Both the position numbers and the translations under genes were made by a program. Shown piece by piece: positions 27,182-35,942 of a stretch of 64,000 nucleotides of DNA. How positions within the stretch are numbered: position 1 is the stretch's first letter; each line of letters opens with the position of its first letter. The notes beneath the pieces were generated by a model. It was not told the origin of the DNA and ran no database searches. It saw only the letters and a list, made by a program, of their open reading frames with translations. The stretch comes from Phototrophicus methaneseepsis (GTDB lineage Bacteria > Chloroflexota > Anaerolineae > Aggregatilineales > Phototrophicaceae). The stretch covers positions 4,402,001-4,466,000 of the forward strand of contig NZ_CP062983.1 in NCBI RefSeq assembly GCF_015500095.1, written 5' to 3'.

Positions 27182-27694
27182 TTAATCTTTGTCCAATGCC
27201 GGGGGCACTGAGTCCGGGGATAGATCGCCCTGCAACCAGGGCATACCATAACCCACAACGAGATGTCCGGCTTCAGCCAGTGCGTTGCCCAGCGAAGTCG
27301 TATCATGGAATGACCACCAATGGTCAGCAGAGGGCAAAATCGCCACGCCGAAGTCGCCTACAACCAATTCGCTGAGCGTGCGCTTGGCATAATGCTCATG
27401 TGGGCTGGCCTTGCCACCCGCGCGATCGCTGCGAATGAGCGTTACCCTAAAGCGACTCGGCATCCCAGCCGCATAAGCATTATCGGTATAAACCAGGACC
27501 TGGAACTCGATATAAGCATGCCACGCATCATCAAGCGCTTTCACAAAGCGATAACGACCGCTCAACCATTGGAATGGCTCATGAGCCAGTTCGTAATCGG
27601 CTGCGCTAAATGCCTGCCCGACGACTGTCAGCAGCACGCCTTTAAAGTAATCCTGGTCCGGTTGGCGCATCTCAAAGGGATGCTGGTCTGTCAT
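27182..27694 (-). CDS. Protein of unknown function, 170 residues
   Basis: I do not recognise this protein. It is soluble, mixed alpha/beta, rich in aromatic residues (HEPFQWLSGRYRF, DHWWSFHD) and without signal or membrane segments. The ATG at 27694 has GAGG six bases upstream; a GTG at 27718 that overlaps the stop of the upstream acetyltransferase gene is the alternative. Tight spacing to that gene suggests one transcript and perhaps a shared process. Confidence 0.7.
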   Translation of the reverse strand: MTDQHPFEMRQPDQDYFKGVLLTVVGQAFSAADYELAHEPFQWLSGRYRFVKALDDAWHAYIEFQVLVYTDNAYAAGMPSRFRVTLIRSDRAGGKASPHEHYAKRTLSELVVGDFGVAILPSADHWWSFHDTTSLGNALAEAGHLVVGYGMPWLQGDLSPDSVPPALDKD

Positions 27695-27717
27695 AAACGA
27701 CCTCGGTATTCGTCTCA

Positions 27718-29076
27718 CTAACCTGTCATCGTAATTGTACTACGCTGCTTGGGGAATAAAGCCTCCAGCAAGACACGACCATTACGCGCAATTTGTAAAT
27801 CAGGGTAAAGTTGGCGCAGTTCATCAATAGTACGATAGCCTGACAGCAAATAGAGAAACGTCAGGTCCGGGAACTGCACATGGAATGGAGCCCCATCGCC
27901 GAGTTCGTGCTGCCCAATATGTGTGACGCGGCCATTTTCAAATGTGATCCTGAGATAGTAGGGCTTGTACAGCCCCATATTGAGATCACCCGTGTACTGA
28001 TTCGCTGCGGAACCATCCAACCGATCTTCCAGAACAGGCGTCATTACCTTTAACAAGGCGACGTAATCTGGCACGCGCAAATACCATGGATATGGGATTG
28101 ACGGAGCCGTATGCAGGCCCATATTCGGCCCAAGTGCATGACCTGTTTCAATGGCGAGCGCGTCAAAAGCCTCTGTCAGGCCCCCAGCAAAAGAGACCAT
28201 GAGCACGTCATTTTCTGGATACGTCTCTTTAACGAACGCATTCATACCCCGCATGACATCTTCATAAGTTGCCAAGTACGATGTATTCGGCCCGACCACA
28301 TAGGCAATACATGCCAAACCATGCCCGCCATTAATCAACGGCTTGTGTAACATCAGATAACCAACGGCGTCGCCGCTGGTGTTGACGATCATCATCACAT
28401 CACGATTCGTCGTCGCATCGGGGCGCTTCCCGTCGATCTGATAACGCCACATCGTCTCATCATAGTAAGACACAAAATTCGTGAAGTGCCGAGCATAGTA
28501 TGCGTCAAAGGCCATCAACGCTGGGATGTCGTCATAAGTGGCAAAGCGCAACGTAAACTGCGACTGTACGCCTTCTTTAAGGGCAGGCACAGAGAACAAA
28601 GCCACGCTGTGGCGCATACCCACATCCATCGCCATGACATAACCAAACTGACGATAGAAATAAGGAATACCGCCTATGAACTGTAAGACATGGCCTAACT
28701 CAGCACTACGCGCATGTGCGACCTCAAAGAGCTGACGGATGAGGCCGCGCCGCCGATAGTCTTTATCTGTGCCCACCAATTCAACCTGACCAACAGGCAA
28801 CATGACATCACCACACCGCCATACCTGGGGGATCAGCAAAACAGCGGATACGATTTTGTCGTCTGCTGCTGGGTCTACAATCACCCAGATGTCATCCTCT
28901 GTGACGACAGGATGGCGATCGATCAAATCTTGCGTCCAGGGCAGTAAATTTTCCGCATGAGGATCGCCCTCGGCTTTAAAAATGTCACGATAAAAAATTG
29001 GCAGATTCGCTGCATCTTGTGCAATGCCCTCACTCAACGACCGTAAAATCAAACCACCATTGAGCTCTTTTTTCAT
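27718..29076 (-). CDS. Eis-like GNAT N-acetyltransferase
   Basis: A 452-residue protein with an N-terminal GNAT fold: VGQVELVGTDKDYRRRGLIRQLFEVA is the acetyl-CoA pyrophosphate loop and FIGGIPYFYRQFGY matches the GGxxxxYxxFGY stretch of the Eis/enhanced-intracellular-survival family. The rest fits a second degenerate GNAT domain plus a C-terminal sterol-carrier-like domain. Eis proteins acetylate amines of aminoglycosides, peptides or proteins; the substrate here is not predictable. The ATG at 29076 has GGAAAG upstream; a GTG ten codons earlier is possible. It follows the exonuclease gene by 69 bases. Confidence 0.82.
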   Translation of the reverse strand: MKKELNGGLILRSLSEGIAQDAANLPIFYRDIFKAEGDPHAENLLPWTQDLIDRHPVVTEDDIWVIVDPAADDKIVSAVLLIPQVWRCGDVMLPVGQVELVGTDKDYRRRGLIRQLFEVAHARSAELGHVLQFIGGIPYFYRQFGYVMAMDVGMRHSVALFSVPALKEGVQSQFTLRFATYDDIPALMAFDAYYARHFTNFVSYYDETMWRYQIDGKRPDATTNRDVMMIVNTSGDAVGYLMLHKPLINGGHGLACIAYVVGPNTSYLATYEDVMRGMNAFVKETYPENDVLMVSFAGGLTEAFDALAIETGHALGPNMGLHTAPSIPYPWYLRVPDYVALLKVMTPVLEDRLDGSAANQYTGDLNMGLYKPYYLRITFENGRVTHIGQHELGDGAPFHVQFPDLTFLYLLSGYRTIDELRQLYPDLQIARNGRVLLEALFPKQRSTITMTG

Positions 29077-29145
29077 GCTGTCTTTCCAAAGTGTATAATG
29101 GTTCACAATAGGTCAAATCTTATCATGACTGCGTGAGAATATCCA

Positions 29146-29724
29146 TTATAGACCTCGGCGCCGGAGGATATTCAAGCCATATTCATCGAGCAAGCGCGCC
29201 AAAAGCAAGGCCGTGTTATAGGCATCATCATGCCCTCGATGTGCAGTGCCTGCGAAATGAATCGAAAAAGTCTGTAGTGCCCGGTGCAGGCCGACGCGTT
29301 CGCCCATCGTATCCATATAAACGCGCTTGAGGTTGGCATGCTTGCCATTGAATGGATAGCGCACATCACGCCGTCGGCATTGTTTGCGGAAAATATCCCG
29401 GTCGAATGCACCCCAACTCGCCCACATGCGGTTGCGGCTGTCATAGTCATGTTCCAGGATTTTACAGGCAGCCTCAAAAGACATACCTTCCGCCTCGACG
29501 AGTTCTGGGGTAATCGAGGTAAGTTCTGTACAAAATGGGCTGATGATGGATTCTGTGGGGGTCACAAGCAGGCTGCGCTTGGCACTCACGTCATAGGTTT
29601 GTAAATCGAGCAAGCAAATGCCAATTTCCAGGATTTCGTTGGTCTGGCCGGGTGGTGCGTTGTAGCCTTCCCAACAGGTCGCCTCAATATCGACAACCAA
29701 CAACTTATCTTTACGTACGGTCAT
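29146..29724 (-). CDS. DEDDh-type 3'-5' exonuclease
   Basis: A 192-residue exonuclease of the DnaQ superfamily, ERI1/KapD-like subgroup. ExoI is VVDIEATCWE (D12, E14), ExoII is in the WASWGAFDRDIF stretch and ExoIII is HRGHDDAYNTA with the catalytic His and Asp. All four acidic residues and the His appear present. It probably trims single-stranded DNA or RNA 3' ends in the cytosol. The start at ATG 29724 is favoured by AGAAG five bases upstream; a GTG five codons earlier is the alternative. It appears to head a leftward group with the acetyltransferase and unknown gene. Confidence 0.87.
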   Translation of the reverse strand: MTVRKDKLLVVDIEATCWEGYNAPPGQTNEILEIGICLLDLQTYDVSAKRSLLVTPTESIISPFCTELTSITPELVEAEGMSFEAACKILEHDYDSRNRMWASWGAFDRDIFRKQCRRRDVRYPFNGKHANLKRVYMDTMGERVGLHRALQTFSIHFAGTAHRGHDDAYNTALLLARLLDEYGLNILRRRGL

Positions 29725-29750
29725 TTCAACTTCTAGCACTTAAAAATGTA

Positions 29751-29778
29751 AGGCGGCATGCATGATTGCACGCCGCCT
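29751..29778 (-). terminator. Terminator after the DUF255 gene
   Basis: On the minus strand, AGGCGGC-G-TGCA pairs with TGCA-T-GCCGCCT around an ATCA loop and is followed by TACATTTTT. Confidence 0.75.
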
Positions 29779-29832
29779 ATTTATTTTAACATATCTATGG
29801 CTTGCAGTCGCTTTATCCAACGCGTTTAGAGA

Positions 29833-31905
29833 CTAACCAACTTCCGCCAGTAGCTTTTCAACTTCTTCTGGGGATGTCACGGGCATCTGGCAGGCAAAAT
29901 TACGGCAGACATAGACTGTCGGCAAGTCATTGCGCAGTGTGCGATAGCTCAAAAGTGGGATGTTGTGCTCATCTTCGACAGGTTGGCGTGCTAGTGCACT
30001 GATGACGTTTGGACGATATGGCTCACGCAGGACAGCCAACAGGGCTTTCGTCTCTGTCTTTACGGGGCTACCAACAATCGCCACTTCGGCCAACCCATGG
30101 ACGAGCATATCCGTCGCATTGAGCGACTCCCCCACGGCCTGCGGATACTGCTGCATCACGGGCACAACCATCCGCAAGAACGAACGCGCGCCCTCATCAT
30201 AACGCGCATCCCCCGTATAAGCTGCCAGTCGTAAGAGCTGCTTAGCCGCCATACTATTACCGGAAGGGGATGCACTATCCTGTAATTGGCGCGGGCGTAC
30301 AATTAGGCTCTCATGATCATCGCTCGTATCATAGAAGCCGCCATCATCCGCACTAAAATGCTCAATAACGGCATCGGCCAAGAGACGCGCCGGAGCGAAC
30401 CACTTTTCCATATAAGTCGATTGGTACAGTTCCAGCATGGCATCCATCATATGGGCATAATCTTCAAGATAGCCATTGAGCCGTGCCTGCCCATTTTTAT
30501 AGGTGCGATATAAGCGCCCCCCAGCAATGAACACATTCTCCAGTAAGAAATCACCAGCACGCTCTGCTGCGGAAAGGTAATCTTCCCGGCCCAGGACGCG
30601 CGCGGCTTCTGCAAGGCTGGCTAACATCATGCTATTCCAGGCCGTCAGCACCTTATCATCCAGGCCAGGGTATATCCGCGATGTACGCGCCGCATAAAGA
30701 CGATCTTTAACCTGTGCCAAGGCCGCCTGAAAGTCTTCCAACGGCATGTTCAGGCGCTCGGCGACCGTCTCAGCATCGTTCGTCACATGCAAGATATTAC
30801 TGCCTTCGAAGTTCCCCCCTGCCGTGATGCCATAGTATGCTATAGCAATCTCAACAGCGTTCGGTAGTTCATCTTCTAAAGGGGCCAATGCCTCACGGAT
30901 TTCATCCAGCGTCCAGACGAAGAACTTGCCCTCTTCACCTTCGCTATCTGCATCCGTCGCGCTATAAAAACCACCTTCCGGCAGCGTCATCTCGCGCAGG
31001 ATATAGTCATAAATGTCTTCCGCAACCATACGATAGAAGGCATCGCCAGTAACTTGATAGGTATGCAGGTACAAACGGCTGAGCTGGGCATTGTCATAGA
31101 GCATCTTTTCGAAGTGCGGCACCAGCCATTGCGCATCGACGCTGTAGCGCGCAAAACCGCCGCCAATCTGGTCATAGATGCCGCCGTTCGCCATCTTCTT
31201 CAGCGTATACGTCACCACATGCAGGGCTTGCTCATCCCCGGTGTGCTCATGATAGCGCAGGAGATATTCCAGGTTCATAGGGTTAGGGAACTTGGGCGCA
31301 CCGCCGAAGCCGCCATTCATACGGTCAAATTGTGATATCAGCCCCACAGCAGCTTGTGTCAGCAGGGTTTCTGTAAAGGCGTCATCCGTATTTTCAATTT
31401 TCAACGAGGACCGATCCAGAAATTGGGTCATATTGCTGGCCTGTTCCTCTATCTGATCGCGCCGATTCACGAATGCATCATGGACGGCTTCCATCAACTG
31501 CTGGAAGGACGGCATCCCATAGCGAGCTTCCTTTGGGAAGTATGTGCCACCATAAAAGGGCCGCCCGTCTGGCAGCAAAAAAACGGTCATCGGCCAGCCG
31601 CCCTGGCCGTTATTAAAGCTCTGTACCGCTTCCATATAGATCGCGTCTACATCGGGCCGCTCTTCGCGGTCCACTTTGATGTTGATGAATAAGTCGTTCA
31701 TCATGGCCGCAGTGGGTTCATGCTCAAAGCTCTCATGCGCCATCACATGGCACCAGTGGCAGGCACTATAGCCAACACTGAGTAAAATGGGTTTATTCTC
31801 TGCCTGCGCAGCGGCAAGGGCGTCTTCTCCCCAGGGGTACCAGTTGACGGGGTTATCCGCGTGTTGCAGTAGATAAGGGCTTGTCTCATCTTTAAGTCGG
31901 TTCAT
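29833..31905 (-). CDS. yyaL: DUF255 thioredoxin-like/six-hairpin protein (YyaL/SPATA20 family)
   Basis: A 690-residue protein. The N-terminal thioredoxin-like domain has [18 protein letters not shown] and the redox motif CHWC (C49, C52) in [19 protein letters not shown], then [12 protein letters not shown] and a [16 protein letters not shown] stretch. Residues ~200-600 form an (alpha/alpha)6 barrel like that of sugar epimerases and glucuronyl hydrolases ([25 protein letters not shown]). The length is normal. Biochemical function is not settled in this widespread family; a redox or carbohydrate role is often proposed. It is cytosolic, with no signal, and transcribed alone. Confidence 0.9.
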   Translation of the reverse strand: MNRLKDETSPYLLQHADNPVNWYPWGEDALAAAQAENKPILLSVGYSACHWCHVMAHESFEHEPTAAMMNDLFINIKVDREERPDVDAIYMEAVQSFNNGQGGWPMTVFLLPDGRPFYGGTYFPKEARYGMPSFQQLMEAVHDAFVNRRDQIEEQASNMTQFLDRSSLKIENTDDAFTETLLTQAAVGLISQFDRMNGGFGGAPKFPNPMNLEYLLRYHEHTGDEQALHVVTYTLKKMANGGIYDQIGGGFARYSVDAQWLVPHFEKMLYDNAQLSRLYLHTYQVTGDAFYRMVAEDIYDYILREMTLPEGGFYSATDADSEGEEGKFFVWTLDEIREALAPLEDELPNAVEIAIAYYGITAGGNFEGSNILHVTNDAETVAERLNMPLEDFQAALAQVKDRLYAARTSRIYPGLDDKVLTAWNSMMLASLAEAARVLGREDYLSAAERAGDFLLENVFIAGGRLYRTYKNGQARLNGYLEDYAHMMDAMLELYQSTYMEKWFAPARLLADAVIEHFSADDGGFYDTSDDHESLIVRPRQLQDSASPSGNSMAAKQLLRLAAYTGDARYDEGARSFLRMVVPVMQQYPQAVGESLNATDMLVHGLAEVAIVGSPVKTETKALLAVLREPYRPNVISALARQPVEDEHNIPLLSYRTLRNDLPTVYVCRNFACQMPVTSPEEVEKLLAEVG

Positions 31906-32081
31906 AAAAAGTCTTTCTCACCTGTTTGGTTCTTATGGGTCCTACTGTAGCATGCTTACAAAGACGCTTAAAGCACGTGCGCATCTTTCTTAATCGGCGT
32001 ATCATGTCCCAGGCAAATCAATGAAGCCTTTTAGGGCCTATTTACTAACGCCATGCTCTGCCTTTAGTCCGAACACCAAAT

Positions 32082-32105
32082 AAAAACAGCCCACTCAGTG
32101 AGCTG
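32082..32105 (-). terminator. Terminator after the 32141-33256 gene
   Basis: On the minus strand CAGCTCAC-TGA-GTGGGCTG (one G-T pair) is followed by TTTTTA. Confidence 0.7.
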
Positions 32106-32140
32106 CTTAGTTTAAAACGGATGCGAAGGAAGTTGGCGTT

Positions 32141-33256
32141 TTACCACGTTAACAGGGGCGGCGGTTCTTCATCTGGTGATTCCAGGTTCCAGATGCGCTC
32201 CAGCCAATCGAGCAATTCTTTGGAGACGTTGGGCGTCATGCGGATGCCTGCTTCGAAGTTGTTGGGCGAAAAAGCATATAAATTGGTGAAGTACTTACGC
32301 CCCAGACAGATAATATAGTCACTCTGCCAGCGATCCGGCCCCCACAAAAAAGCCAACCCACCCTGCTCACGACGCATCAACTCCAGCCAGCGATCACGGT
32401 CCATGTCGCTCAACCTCGCCAACATAAAGCGCAGCGTAATCATCGACTCAATCGTGAATGACATTTGCATACGCCGCGTCTTAGGGTCTGCATCAATCGT
32501 CAGGTTTGCGCGGCCATCTTGCGTAGAGAGCATTGCCGCATGGACCTGGCTATTGGCCCCAACTTCGCGGAATTTAATGCGCGACATCATGGGCATCTTT
32601 GGGAAGCGGCTGGATAATTCCAGGTCCAGGTCAATCTCCCCATTGAAGAACTGCTGCAATGTCCATGGGGGGTCCTCACTGGCCCGCGTCATGGCCGTAT
32701 TAAGCGGAATGCTTGGCATTGCCTGAGAATCAATCAATTTCGGCCCACGGGCTGGTAAAATGGTCTGGTTCCGTTCCAGGGCGCGGGCCTGGTCCTGTGC
32801 CAGAGGGTGACGCGGAATCGTTGCATCTGCCGTGGAGAACTTCGTAGTGGCGTTCTCTATCGGCTCAGATGCCGGGAAATCAACGCGCTCGTTCGTAGAT
32901 GGCCGTTCGTCTGGCATATCAGGGAACAGATCTGTCTTAGTCGGTATCGACGGATTATCTGTTTTGTCCGTTGGCTTGGCCTGCGGCATGACCTGAGAAG
33001 TGGTCTGTAAGGGTTTTTGCCGGGAATCCTTGGGAGCCGCAGCCGCCTGAGGCGTTGATGTTGACGATGCCTTTGGGGCGTCCCAGGCATCCAGAATAGA
33101 AAGATCATCTGAAGATGCATCGTCCGCATCATCATGGATCGCAGGATTCCTCAATGTCGCATCATCAATCGGTGGATGTGCAACAGTCGGTGAATTAGGT
33201 GAGGTGTCATCCTTTGAAGAATGGAATGGATTTTTAATTGGATCGTCTGCGGTCAT
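32141..33256 (-). CDS. Unknown protein with disordered N-terminus
   Basis: A 371-residue protein I cannot assign. Residues 1-185 are low complexity, rich in Asp, Ser, Pro, Thr and Ala, and probably disordered. Residues ~190-371 look folded: WTLQQFFNGEIDLDLEL, a beta-rich middle with MQMSFTIESMITLRFML, and an alpha/beta end with RREQGGLAFLWGPDRW and YFTNLYAFSPNNFEAG. No signal peptide or membrane segment is present. AGGAAG lies seven bases before the ATG. It diverges from ftsH, sharing a 189-base promoter region, but no functional link is shown. Confidence 0.75.
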   Translation of the reverse strand: MTADDPIKNPFHSSKDDTSPNSPTVAHPPIDDATLRNPAIHDDADDASSDDLSILDAWDAPKASSTSTPQAAAAPKDSRQKPLQTTSQVMPQAKPTDKTDNPSIPTKTDLFPDMPDERPSTNERVDFPASEPIENATTKFSTADATIPRHPLAQDQARALERNQTILPARGPKLIDSQAMPSIPLNTAMTRASEDPPWTLQQFFNGEIDLDLELSSRFPKMPMMSRIKFREVGANSQVHAAMLSTQDGRANLTIDADPKTRRMQMSFTIESMITLRFMLARLSDMDRDRWLELMRREQGGLAFLWGPDRWQSDYIICLGRKYFTNLYAFSPNNFEAGIRMTPNVSKELLDWLERIWNLESPDEEPPPLLTW

Positions 33257-33445
33257 AGCGTATCTTCCTAATGACGATGATAACGTTCATTATACGGGCA
33301 GATGACCTTAGACTCAAATGAAGGGCCAACAAAAAGCGGTGCTTAACACCATATCTTAGTTATCCCTAAAGTTCGCTAGCAGTATTCTAATAAGACTTAA
33401 GCTATAATAACCCAAATATGACATGACCCGAGGTACTATTACCGG

Positions 33446-35851
33446 ATGCAACCTGATAACCGTAATCCGAATAATCGCCAGAGTAATCGTCAAAACAATC
33501 GACAGGACAACAACGATCAGCAGCCTCAGCCATCCCCACCGGATTGGCAGCGCTGGATGCTGCCTGTGGCGTTGCTGTTCGTCCTCATCTGGCTTGTACT
33601 TGGCACAGGAGACCTGCTCGGTGGCGGCTCCAGCGGCCAGGAAATCCCTTACTCCATCGTTCGCGACAATATCGCCCGCATTCAAGCCATCTCCATCCAG
33701 ACGACAGGCGATGCAGCCCAGGGCGTTTTCCGTAACAGCGTCACGATAGACGACACCAGTATTACGCGCTTTAATGTGGTCCTCCCCCCAGGTGGCGCGG
33801 AGGAACTCACGAGTTTACTGCAAGAAAATAACCCGGATGCGCTTGTCGCTGCCGTACCACCGCCCGAAGTGCCTTTCCTGGTACAAAATCTCTTCTTGTG
33901 GTTGCCTCTCATCCTGATTATTGGGTTCTTCTTCTGGATGACGCGGCGCGCACAGGGCCAGATGAACGGCGTCTTTGGCTTTGGCAGGTCTCAGGCTCGC
34001 GAGTATGATCCTGATCTGCCGAGAGTCACATTTGATGACGTCGCAGGCCAGGACAGCGCCAAGCGCGACCTTGTAGAAGTCGTTGACTTCCTCAAAGATC
34101 CCGATAAGTATATTTCGCTTGGGGCGCGCATCCCGCGCGGCGTGCTGCTCGTTGGCCCGCCAGGTACGGGTAAAACGCTCATGGCACGCGCTGTTGCTGG
34201 CGAAGCCAACGTTGCTTTTTATAGCATCGCCGCATCTGAATTTGTGGAGATGTTCGTTGGTGTGGGTGCTTCGCGCGTTCGTGATCTGTTCAACAAAGCC
34301 AAAGACAACTCCCCCAGTATCGTCTTCATTGATGAAATTGATGCTGTGGGCCGCCAACGTGGCGCAGGCCTAGGCGGCGGTAACGATGAGCGCGAACAGA
34401 CGCTGAATCAGCTCCTGGCAGAAATGGACGGTTTCGATCAATCTGCGACTGTCATTGTTATGGCAGCCACAAACCGCCCCGACGTGCTGGACCCGGCCCT
34501 ACTGCGTCCTGGCCGCTTCGACCGTCAGGTAACTGTGGACCTACCGGATCGCCAGGGCCGCCTGGAAATTCTCAAGATTCATACGCGTGGCAAGCCACTA
34601 GCAGAAGATGTCGAACTGTCATCTCTGGCAGGTGCGACTGTTGGCTTCTCTGGTGCGGATATCGCGAATCTGGCGAATGAAGCCGCCCTCAAAGCAGCAC
34701 GCGATAACAAGCGTCGCATTGAACAGCGTGATTTCTCCTATGCATTTGAGCGCATCATCCTGGGTAACGAACGCCCGCCGCTCTCCAATATGGAAGAGCG
34801 CCAGGTCGTCGCGTATCACGAAGCAGGGCACGCCATCGTCTCAGCCTTCACACCCAAGAGCAATCCCGTTCTCAAGATCACGATTACGCCACGTGGACAG
34901 GCGCTCGGTATTACGGCTTACGCGCCAGATGACGATATTCGCAATATCTCTCGTGGTCGGCTAGAAGCCTTTATCGACGGTGCGCTAGGTGGCCGTATTG
35001 CAGAAGAAATCGTCTTTGCGGATATCACAACAGGTGCAGCGAACGATTTGCAGCGTGTGACGAGCATTGCTCGTAACATGGTCGCCCAATATGGTATGAC
35101 AGAGGCCGTCGGTCCGCTCAACTTTGGCGAAGACGATCAACAGCCATTCCTTGGTTATTCGCTGTCGCAAGGCCGTAAATACAGCGAAGAAACGGCCGCT
35201 AAGATTGATGCCGAGACACGTCGTATCGTAGAATCTGCTTATAAACGGACCAAGGCGCTGCTCGTCAAGCACCGCGAAGACCTGGATAAGGTGGCGAATG
35301 CCTTGCTGGAAAATGAAGTCATCGAGCGTGATGAGTTCCTGCAAATGCTGGGCCTGAAAGATAAGAAACGACTGGATGCCGATAAGCTGCTCAATAAGGC
35401 ACGTCCTGATGAAAAGCACCCGCCGAGTGGGCCAACCAGTGAAGAACGGGTAGAAAACTCGCAGCCACAGGGCCAAGCTATCGCCCCAGGGCTGCAACCA
35501 CCGCTCCCAACTCGCGTTGAAGAAGAAGCGGAATCAGGCGATTCCCAGCCTGTAGAGGACCCTGAATCGGCTGCACCCCAGGAAGCGCAAATGGGCGAAG
35601 AACGCTATTCACAACCGCCCAAGCCGCAAACATCGCCGGAGCAACCGAAAGCGACATCACCGCAGAAGCCGCCCCAAAAGCCCAATCAACCGAGGCTTTC
35701 AGGGCCTAAAGAAGCAAATGTGCGTCGACGTGACCGCAACGCGCCCTCATCGCACCCGCTCTACGACACCATGCTGACACCGCAGAATGGCAATCATAAG
35801 CGGCGTGATGAAGATGAAAACGACGACGAAAACACGCCTGATCAAGAATAA
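33446..35851 (+). CDS. ftsH: ATP-dependent zinc metalloprotease FtsH with long tail
   Basis: An 801-residue membrane protease. Residues 1-32 are an Asn/Gln-rich lead, membrane segments lie at ~36-56 and ~150-170 around a short outer domain, then the AAA+ module: Walker A GPPGTGKT (K243), Walker [36 protein letters not shown], and the zinc protease with HEAGH (H458). Everything needed for activity is present. FtsH degrades misfolded or regulatory membrane and cytosolic proteins. The last ~165 residues are a Pro/Gln/Glu-rich tail that the family usually lacks at this length. A TATAAT at 33403-33408 may be its -10 box. Confidence 0.95.
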   Translation: MQPDNRNPNNRQSNRQNNRQDNNDQQPQPSPPDWQRWMLPVALLFVLIWLVLGTGDLLGGGSSGQEIPYSIVRDNIARIQAISIQTTGDAAQGVFRNSVTIDDTSITRFNVVLPPGGAEELTSLLQENNPDALVAAVPPPEVPFLVQNLFLWLPLILIIGFFFWMTRRAQGQMNGVFGFGRSQAREYDPDLPRVTFDDVAGQDSAKRDLVEVVDFLKDPDKYISLGARIPRGVLLVGPPGTGKTLMARAVAGEANVAFYSIAASEFVEMFVGVGASRVRDLFNKAKDNSPSIVFIDEIDAVGRQRGAGLGGGNDEREQTLNQLLAEMDGFDQSATVIVMAATNRPDVLDPALLRPGRFDRQVTVDLPDRQGRLEILKIHTRGKPLAEDVELSSLAGATVGFSGADIANLANEAALKAARDNKRRIEQRDFSYAFERIILGNERPPLSNMEERQVVAYHEAGHAIVSAFTPKSNPVLKITITPRGQALGITAYAPDDDIRNISRGRLEAFIDGALGGRIAEEIVFADITTGAANDLQRVTSIARNMVAQYGMTEAVGPLNFGEDDQQPFLGYSLSQGRKYSEETAAKIDAETRRIVESAYKRTKALLVKHREDLDKVANALLENEVIERDEFLQMLGLKDKKRLDADKLLNKARPDEKHPPSGPTSEERVENSQPQGQAIAPGLQPPLPTRVEEEAESGDSQPVEDPESAAPQEAQMGEERYSQPPKPQTSPEQPKATSPQKPPQKPNQPRLSGPKEANVRRRDRNAPSSHPLYDTMLTPQNGNHKRRDEDENDDENTPDQE

Positions 35852-35876
35852 TCGGGCCGCGTGTTCACCTAAAATG

Positions 35877-35910
35877 AAAACGGGATGCTCAATGATGAGC
35901 ATCCCGTTTT
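35877..35910. terminator. Bidirectional terminator between ftsH and EF-G-like gene
   Basis: A perfect 15-bp stem, AAAACGGGATGCTCA with its complement around an ATGA loop, with T tracts on both strands. Confidence 0.92.
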
Positions 35911-35942
35911 TTGTACTTCGATGGATAAGGAGCTGACAGAAC

